This document shows positions 53,401 to 63,700 of a DNA stretch of 64,000 nt, in pieces. The position numbers were made by a program, and so were the translations under genes. Under the pieces are notes generated by a model that saw nothing but the letters and a program-made list of their open reading frames with translations, was not told where the DNA came from and did not search any database. Source of the DNA: Onchocerca volvulus (lineage: Eukaryota; Nematoda; Chromadorea; Rhabditida; Onchocercidae); NCBI GenBank assembly GCA_000499405.2, contig HG738140.1, positions 3,463,631 through 3,527,630 of the forward strand, given 5' to 3'. The number at the start of each line of letters is the position of its first letter. Within the stretch, counting starts at the first letter, position 1.

Positions 53401-54667
53401 TATCGAAAAAAAAAAAAGAAAATACAACTTTATGTCATTTTATTTTTGGAAATTTCTTTTTTTTCATTCAATTAAATTCGAGAAATATTTCATTTTCTAT
53501 CAATCGATTAGGCATAGAAATTAAATTTTTTACTTGATAAATTTTGAATTCTTTAATTTAATAAAATTCCTCCCTTTCTTTCAAATTTCTTAACCAAGTA
53601 ATGATAAACGTTGATAGCGTAAATACGATAAAATCATTCGCAAAATAATATTTTGATAAAATATTTATAATAATTAGTAAATAATTCTATGAAATTAATA
53701 ACTGATTTCATGTAAAATCAATATCTGATTTCACACAAACTAGTAATTCATTTCATTTTATAAATCATTTTACTTTCTTTTAATTTAAATAGAATATTAA
53801 AAATTTCTATGGAATATTTTATCAAAAAAAAAAGAATAAAAAATAAATAAAAATAACATCGTACTGATACAAAAAGAATAGTGATAACGAAAATGTTATC
53901 GTTTCCGTTATCATTATTTTCTTTTCTATAATTTTTTATAGTTTCGAAATGAAATTTAAAAAATTTTATTCAAATATTAGAAATATTAAAGTTTCATTCA
54001 AACACTGAAGCAATTTCAGAATAAAAACAATTTTAAATTTTAATTAAAAATTTCAATTCAAAACTTAAATAACAAATAATTGCCCAAATAATACTAATAT
54101 CTTTGATTAGTATAAATTTTATTCAAATATTAGAAATATTAAAGTTTCATTCAAACACTGAAGCAATTTCGGAATAAAAACAATTTTAAATTTTAATCAA
54201 AAATTTCAATTCAAAACTTAAATAACAAATAATTGCCCAAATAATACTAATATCTTTGATTAGTATAAATTTTATTATAAAATTTTGTCGATTTTCATCC
54301 TTTTTTTTTTTTTCTTTAATAAGTTTCAATAAGCTGATTAAGAAGTGGTTAACTAAATTTGAGAAAAAAAAAAATCAGCTTACATCAAAAAATCAACTTT
54401 ATTTTATTATTATTCACTTTTGTTTTGGAATTCATTTCCTATTACTTCAATACTTTTTATTTTGAACTCCTATTATCTTAATTTTTATTTACTTACATAT
54501 ATAATCTTTTTGATTTTAAATACTCTTAAAAAAAAAAACATAATGCCAAATTATAATATTCAAATTTAAGAATTGCATTTTTAAATTTTGTTTACTCTTT
54601 TTTTTTTTCTTTTGAAATTTATAAAATGCACGAATTTTTAAAATGGATCAAAAATATTGCACGTTTT

Positions 54668-54703
<36 letters not shown>

Positions 54704-57700
54704 ATCAAATACAATTAATATCGTTATTTTGACTTCTCAATTACCTTATTTTTCCAGCTGACATTCATTCAAATTATTAAATCATTCATCTTTAAGAAAG
54801 AGTAGAAGTATCATTTGAAATTAAGTAATTAATAAACAATAATAATACAAAAGCAAAATTTAAAATTAAATTAAAGTTTTTAATATTATTTACAACAATT
54901 TTTAAATTTAAATTTTTTTTAATTATTATTTTCAACAATATTTCCAGTCATAATATCACTCACATAATAATTTTAACTTTCTAAATTTTATTTTTTAGTA
55001 AAAAAAATATTTTTACGATTGACATTACGAAAAATTAGTTTTAAATTTAACATAACAAACCATTTTCTTCAGAAAGAAAAAAAAAACCAAAAAAAGTTTG
55101 TCAGATAAATTTAAATAGAAAAGATTGTTAAATTCGGTAAAGAGAAGGTAATGACAGGTGATAAAAAAGAAAAAAAGATAAAGAAGAAATGAAAATGATA
55201 ATAGATAACTAATCATTGATTACTTTAAAATAGGTAAAGAAAAAAACGGTGACAGGTGACTAAACTTGTAGGTAAAGAGAAAATGACAAACAGGTAAACT
55301 AAACTTTGATCAAACTTAAAATGCCATCCTGAGCTTTTTTCTCTTTTTTTTTTTTTTTTTTTGTTGTTCGATGCACTGCTAATGCACTTCGTGCAATAAT
55401 TATCATCATTAACAGGTAAAATGATCTTTAACCTTTTTACCTTTTAACCTTTAACCTTCACTCAACTTCAACAAAGTTATTATTCGAAAGTTGAATGGAA
55501 AGATTAAATGATGTCGAAGTGAAAGATCAGGAAAATTGCTTCGAGAATAAAGAAGGAAAAATTGAAAAGAGAATATTATTTAATCTTATGCTAATTACTT
55601 TTAAATATGAGCATTTTGAGCATTTTTAAAAGTTAATGTATCGATTTTTAGTAATAATAAATTTAAAATTACTTTTTCAAGGTTAATATATCAATTTTTA
55701 ACAATAACAAAATTTAAAATTATGAATAATTCTTATCATTTTAGAGAAAAAAAAAATGAAAAAAAAAAGTAAAATTTTATTCAAAAGAATCTTTTGCCAT
55801 TTACAATGAATTAGCTTTCTTCTTACACATATTTAATATTGCTTAGATGGATATTTCATTAAATTTTAATTTTTCCATTAATTTAAATTACTTATTTAAA
55901 TTAGCCCATTAATTTTAAATTACTTTATATATGTTTAAATTTTAAATTACATTATAGAATATTTTAGCAATCCATTTGCCGATTTTTATTTTAATTCAAA
56001 TGACAAGCAATATTTACCTTTATATATAATTCAATTTTGTTTTTTATTCTCAACTTAATGTGATTATTTAAATTGTCCTGAGTAACTTTGACAAAGTAAT
56101 TCAAGACTAAATAACTTCAACAATAATTAATTAGAAAAAATGAAAGGTCAAAGGTGAAGATAGATCATTTTTTTTACCCATATATTTTTGATACGCAGTT
56201 GATCAGGAATAATAATGATATTAATTTCATATCTATATATTTTTTTGTATTTGATCTTTGTTTCAAAAAAAGTTGCATTTTTGATCAATTTGAAATTTTT
56301 GCATTTTATAAACTTAATTTTAAAGAAAATTGAAAATAGGAAATCTTTAAAAAGATAAATTTTAAATTGCTAGGATGGGACTTTGAAAACTAGGATGAAA
56401 CTTTAAATTTAAATTTCTAGGATTTCTAGGATGAAAGATGTTCCAAACTTGCAATAAGTATTGCCAACAAATCATAAAATTTATGTTAAATAAAAAAAAA
56501 AAGAAAGACTACTATATTTTCCCAAATTTTGAAACATAATGAAAATTAAAATTAAAACTGAAAGTGAAAAATTTCCAAAAAAAATTTTCTTTTGATTAAG
56601 TATTTAGGTACCAAATAATGCATAAATATATGCTATACATATGTGTGCATTATTTAGTACTTAAAATATTTAATTAAAATTAGTAGGAAGAATATATTCC
56701 CAATATTCCTCCTGCTAATAAATATTGGATTACATAAAAGGGGGAAAACAAAGTGCTACTTATCAGGATGAAATAGATAATCTTCGGACAAAATTGTATG
56801 TGGCCAAGGATGGATAAATAGTCCTAGGATAAAATTCTATAGAGCCAAGGATGGATAAATGGCCTAGGATGAATTGTATGCCAAGTATTCTTCCCTTTAA
56901 TTATTGGCGCTGCTTATTTAGCTATAAATCTATAAGCTTGAATGGATTTAAATTAAATATTTTTCCTCATAATCAACTATACTATATTCAATTTAGTAGC
57001 CAAGAAAATAGAATTATATTTGTGTAAATAATTATATTTCCAGTAATTATTATCAGTACTTTTATTATCAATTACTACAACAATAAAAACAATTATTATT
57101 ACTACTACAATTGCAATTACTACTACAATAATAACTATTACCATTACAAGTACAATTAATATTGAGAATAACTCTTGCTACTACAATAATCAATAACAAT
57201 AATAACTATTACAACTACAATAATAGCTATCATTACTAAAATTGCGACTGCTATTGACAATAATTATTACTACTACAGCTATCACTGCTACTGAGAATAA
57301 CTATTACTACTACAACTAGATTACTGTTGCTATTACAATAATCAATAACAATAATAACTATTGCTACTACAAATACCACTACTACTGAAAATAATTATTA
57401 CTAATACAAATACGACTAATATTGCTACTACAATAATCAACAACAATAATAATTATTGCTACTGCAAATAATCAATAATAGTAATAACTATTGCTACTAC
57501 AATTAACACTACTAATGAAAATGATTATTACTACTATTGAGTATAACTATTACTACTACAATCACGATTGCTGTTGCTACTACAATAATCAATAAAAGTG
57601 ATAACTATTGCTACTGCAATAATCAATAACAATAAGAACTATTGTTACTACAATTAAACGACTTGTTAATGTTTTGGTTGACAACGAAATAATAATGGTC

Positions 57701-60700
57701 GTACCAATCACTATCACATTATTCAAGATATGCTTATATTGGCGAAAAAAAGAAAAAAAAGGTGGAGAAGAAGGAAAAAGGATGATTTAAAAATAGAAAT
57801 TTCTTTTTTTTTTAAATCATTTACGGCTGGATATTTTTGAAATTGCAAAAAAAAAAAAAATAAAAAAGGAATTTGCGGTTCATTAAGCACGCAAAATGCA
57901 GCACACACGCAGAAATGCACTTTAGAGAAGTGGAAAAATGTCTTTCCATTGTACTAATAATTTATTTGAAATAAACTTTTGAGAAAAAAAACTGAACTAA
58001 AATTTAAGGATTAATTCAAAATGATAAATTTGTTTACAATAAATGATTTTCCCGATTTATATTTATTGAATGGTTATAAATTAGTTTCAACATTTCAATT
58101 AGTTTATTATTTTGTAAAATATCTTTAATTTGTAAATAAACTATTTATGCAAATAGTAGTGTTGTACTTTTCGTTTTTTTTTTTAAATTTTTTTAAATTT
58201 TTTTTTTTTTTTAAACTTTGAAAATATATTGAATTTGTTAAAATTATTCATTCAAGAAAGAAATTATATTTTCCAAGAACGTTTTTATATACCTGAAATA
58301 TACTTTCCATTTTCATTTTCCTAATATTTTGAGAATAAATATTCAAATCGTTGAAAATTTCAAATGTATCGATTAATTTAAAAAATCAATAATATACTTT
58401 TTGTTTCTAATTCTTTAAAATTTTTGAGAATATATTTAATTCGTTAAAAAATATTAATTCAACAAAAGAATTATTTTCCGGTTCTATATTATTAGCATTT
58501 TCCGGTTATAAAAATGCTTGAGCACTTTTCATTTAACAATATCAATTATATATTTTCGATTTTCAATTCTTTAAAACTTTCAAAATTGCATTCAATTTGT
58601 TAAATGTTAATTCAAAATAGGAATTATTTTCCGGTTCTACATATCACTAGCATTTTATGTTTCTATACTTACTAGCATTTTCCGGTTATATACTCACTAG
58701 CATCTTCCGGTCATATATTTATTAACATTTTCCGGTTATATACACACTAGCATTTTCCGGTTATATATTCATTAACATTTTCCGGTTATGTGACACACTA
58801 TTATTTTCCGGTTATATACAATTGTTAGTGTATTTTCCGATTTTTTAATCCCTTAATATTTTAAGAATTTATTGAATTTGTTTCCGTAACATGATATCTT
58901 TTTTTTTTATCATATGCAGATTTGATATTCAATATATAAATACCAAAATAGATAATTAAAAAATTATAAATAATATATATAAACCTACCAGCCATGGATA
59001 ATTCCGGAAGATTAGCCGGATTACCGGCAAATAACAACGATTCACCTTCCGATAAATAACCGGATGGACGATGAGATGATGATGATGATGCTGCACATCG
59101 AATTGTTGTTGAAATTGAATCCAACGAATCATCACTTGTTGAACTATCTCGAATTGATCCTACAAATAATATTGATATATTTATTGATGAATGGATTCCA
59201 GAAGAAATAGCCAAAATCAACCAGAAATGTAAACAAAAGCAAGATGGACAAAAGATAATCGGTAGTAGCAGCAGTAGTATTTATGACCTTTGACCCTAAA
59301 TATCAAAATTATTTCACACTTTCAGTCCATTTCATGTTTTATTTCAAAAGATATGTTATAATTTAAAAAAAAAAAAAAATAAAGATGTTTTGAAATGCTT
59401 ATAAATTATACATACTAATTCTGTAACTATCATCCTAATTAATATTAATGACCTTTGACATTAACTACCAAAACTATTTCATCCTTTTATCCCATTTCTA
59501 CTTCATTTCACTGAATATTGTTATTTAGAAAAAAAAAAAAAAAAGAAAAAAAGGTGTGCTTTAAATGCCTTTAAATAAAATTACACCAATTTTTGCAATT
59601 ATTATCCTAGAAAAAAAAATTACTGAAAATTAATTTTAATTTTAAATTTAATTTAATAGGGAGAACAAGTTTTTTAATTTTTTTTTTCTTTAAATTTGGA
59701 AATTTCCTTGCAATAAAAGGAAGTTTAAAAGTAGGAGAAAAAGATACGATATATAATTCTAGTATTATGATTCAAATTTCAATTACTGCTGTACAGCTGG
59801 ATAAAATAGTCATCTTATAATAAACAAAATTTGTAAGGCTGTAGTGTTGATTAAATTAAACCTTAAACCTACTTAAATTAATTATTCAAATCTATTACTA
59901 ATTAATGGTTTACTGGCAATAAACAATTTTTCAGGCAATTACTATCAAATATTCGAATTTCATCATTTATTACAATGATATGAATATTAATATCAATAAG
60001 AATACGAATACTTAATATTTACTACATATAATAAAACTAAATATTATAAACAAGTTGTGTTTCGAGTTCTCTTTTTTTGTCAGACAATGATTAATATATG
60101 GCAATAAGTAATAAAATATAATAAAATCTAATTTTGTTCAAAAATTAAAGTTTTTAAAAATTAGTGACTAGTTGAAAATAATCCAAAAAAAAATGTTTTT
60201 CGAAAATTCTAAACTTATTTTTTTTTCCAAATATAGGAACAAAAAATGTTTGATTTATTTCATTCAATAATAGCGAAATTTTTTTTTTTTTTTTTGTAAT
60301 AATTACGAAAAAATTGAATAATTTTAATAAAATTGAAAAAAATTGGCAAAAACAAAAATTAACAAACAAAAGATAAATGAACTTTTATTTTTGATGAAAT
60401 GGGAAAAAAATAAACGAATAAAGGATTGTTTACATTTTTTTACAAAATTTTCAATACTTAACGAACAGGTAGATATCTAATTTTCATTTATTAACCTAAT
60501 TAATCTTTCTAAAAATAGAATATTGTCCAACTGTTTCTAAAAATAGAATATTGTCCAATTGTTTCTAAAAATAGAATATTGTCCAAATCTTTCTAAAAAT
60601 AGAATATTGTCCAAATGTTTTGATAGTATGAATGAATACCTGTAAGGACAAATGAATGATAGATGGACAGGTAACAATGGTACTCTAATTTAGGACAGAA

Positions 60701-63700
60701 TATGTTCAATGATTTATATCATTATCTTATCTAATGACCGTATCAAATATTCATCAAAATTTTCGAATTTACTACATTTGGTATTATAATAATCTGAAAT
60801 TCTTTCGCTTTTTTATTTTTACTATTTTTTTTTAAATTACAAATTATTAACTGAAAATCAAATATTAATCATTAATCTGTTATTAACATGGATATCAATT
60901 TCTTATTAATCATTAAGTAATTTATTGGTAAAATATTAATTCTTGCTTGTTGATTAATTATTAATAAGATATCAGGTATGCTATTACTTAGTAATAGCTA
61001 TAAATCGAATAACTATATGATTAGCCAGATATTCACTAATAAAATTTTTCAAATTTAATTTTCATATTTTAATTTTATAATTGTTAAAGAATGAAAATTT
61101 TGAAATAAAATTAAACTATCAATAAAATAAAAATTAAACTAACCATATTTTTTAAAACAAGACTAAAAAAACTTGAAATGAAATTGAAGAAATTAAAAAT
61201 TAAATTAAATTATTTATATATGAATGTACAATTCAAATTAGACTACTAATAGATATTTCTTACAATATCAAATAATAAATGTACCCATTAAGTCTAAATA
61301 AATACTTGTCATTTGTTTAAATTAAGCATATTGATAAAAATCCTTTTCAATCGATTTAATCATTTATTTCTGGAATCTTTAAATCAATATTTAAATCAAA
61401 TATAAGAATTAAAAAAATATAAGAGGATAATAATGAAATTTATTGATTATAATTCATAATTACTATAATATATACACACAAAATTAAGAAAGGAATTGAA
61501 AATGTTTGAAAATAAGAAAAAAAAGAGCCAAGAAAGTGAAAAAAAAAGGAAAAATCAATTAGTGGACTTAAAAAAAGAAATTGATTAATTATCATTCTTT
61601 TAAGCCCAAACTTTTCAATATTTTTCTTTTAACTATAACTCTCAATATTTACTCGTACTATGATGAAGTATTTATTAGTTGCTCTTTCAAATGATATCAT
61701 CATATTTGTTTAGAAATTTTCAAAAACAAAACCAATCGATCATTTAATCAATTCAATCAGAACTCTTTTATTTGTCTCTATTATTATAGTATACATTTTT
61801 TTTTTTTTTTTTTTTTTTTTTATAAATAAATCAAATGAGCTTTTTGTTTTAATTCTTTCAAAAGTTACCAATTTCTTATTTTTCAAATAAAAATAAACAC
61901 TTTTCAAGAAAGAATTTTTTAAATGAATTATTAATAATCAAATTTCAGATATTAATACTTGACGATTCGTTTTTTCCTTTTGAACTTTAACAAATGAAAA
62001 TGAAAGACTTTGTGACATATAAAATTGTAATCTACAGAGTTATGTGATTCTTCATAAGTTCTGTATTTTCGAAAAAAAAAAGAAAAAAGGAAAAGAAACT
62101 ATTACTGTGTCAATAATAGTGATTCTAAATGATAATATAATTGAAGATATGAAAAAAAAAAAAGTCTAAAAAAGATAATTTCATCGAATCTCAAAAAATT
62201 ACAAAAAATTTTTGCATATAATTTCTAGAAAAAAAAAAAAAAGTTTACCATTTCTAGTATCAGATGAATGAATATTATTTTGCCGATATGTTTTGCCATT
62301 TCTTATGACAATATTATACGGTGGTGGTACCAATGGTATAATTGGTTCCATTGGACGAATTCCTTCAAGATCAGATTCCGAAAAGGTCACAGTATTACCG
62401 TTTGAGGTAGTACTACTAGTAGTAGAAGTAGTAGTAATTTCTGATGTTGTCACACCACAAATCGAATCAAATGTCGTCTCCAGACGACTATTTGTTCGTA
62501 CTGGCACCGGTCTATAAATAGGAATTAATAATGACACGAACAAATATTATTATTCATATTTGGTTCATCCAAAAGGACTTTTAACCTTTAAGCTAATGAT
62601 GATGACGATGATGACATGACAAATGAGTAAACAATAGGAAGTCAATTATCCTAAAAACATATCGGTCTCTATTTATATATGCATACATATGCACTTATCC
62701 GATGTATTCTAACAATCTATGTTAATTGAAATATATCAATTATCATATATAATCATTATAGTTATATTCAAATTATTATAAATAATCGTTACACTTATAT
62801 ATATATAACTATAGCTATATAAAATAGTTAATCATTATATATAATATTATGTACAAATCAACATACAGAATTATTATATATGAACATAAATATATAATCA
62901 TTTTATTAATACATAAATTATCATATATAATCATCTTTACTATATATGTACCTTTATATATAATAGTTATATTATCATTTATAATCATTATAGTTCTGCA
63001 ATGATTAGTTGTATAATCACTATACATAATCATTACAGTTATGTATAAGATATCATTTGATTATCATTATCCACAAATATTGATTATGACTAGCTGGAAC
63101 GGATAACGCATACAAATAAAAATGGAAATATTTGTTTGTTCAAAATCTTAAATCTTCGAAAGTTTTTAGGTTTTTAAACACGCGCCTTATCTATACAATA
63201 ACACGGCCTATTAGAATGCAACGTTGCATGAAAATTTCAAACCAACCGTTGAAGAATTTGAAACATTGTGCAAAAATTAACAATGAGCATTTACATTTTT
63301 ATTTGCATAGATTATAAAATATTATTTTGGCAAAAATGATAAAAAATTTCTTCGTTAATTTATATGTAATTAAGAACAAATTGATTTAATTTTTAATCAT
63401 GCATAAATATAATAATTATGATAAGATGATTAGTTCATCAAAATTATATAAATTATTAATAATAATAGAATTCATTTATTTCAAATAATTTAATTACTTA
63501 CGGTGCCTTTTTATCTAATGCAATAGTTTTTGTTGATGAATTATTTGACAACGAATTTGTATCATCGATTGGATTATATATAACACTTGCATTATCTGAA
63601 TCACGACTTCCTGATGTTGTCGATGTATCACTTTGATTACCACCATCTAATTCAGTATTGATTGATAATTAAAAAATATTACTTCACTATAAAACAGAAA

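Noticed and set aside
63132..63317. Plus-strand 61-codon ORF in an unc-53 intron, with palindrome GCAACGTTGC
   Set aside because: No splice partner, no recognisable domain, and composition is only slightly unlike its flanks.
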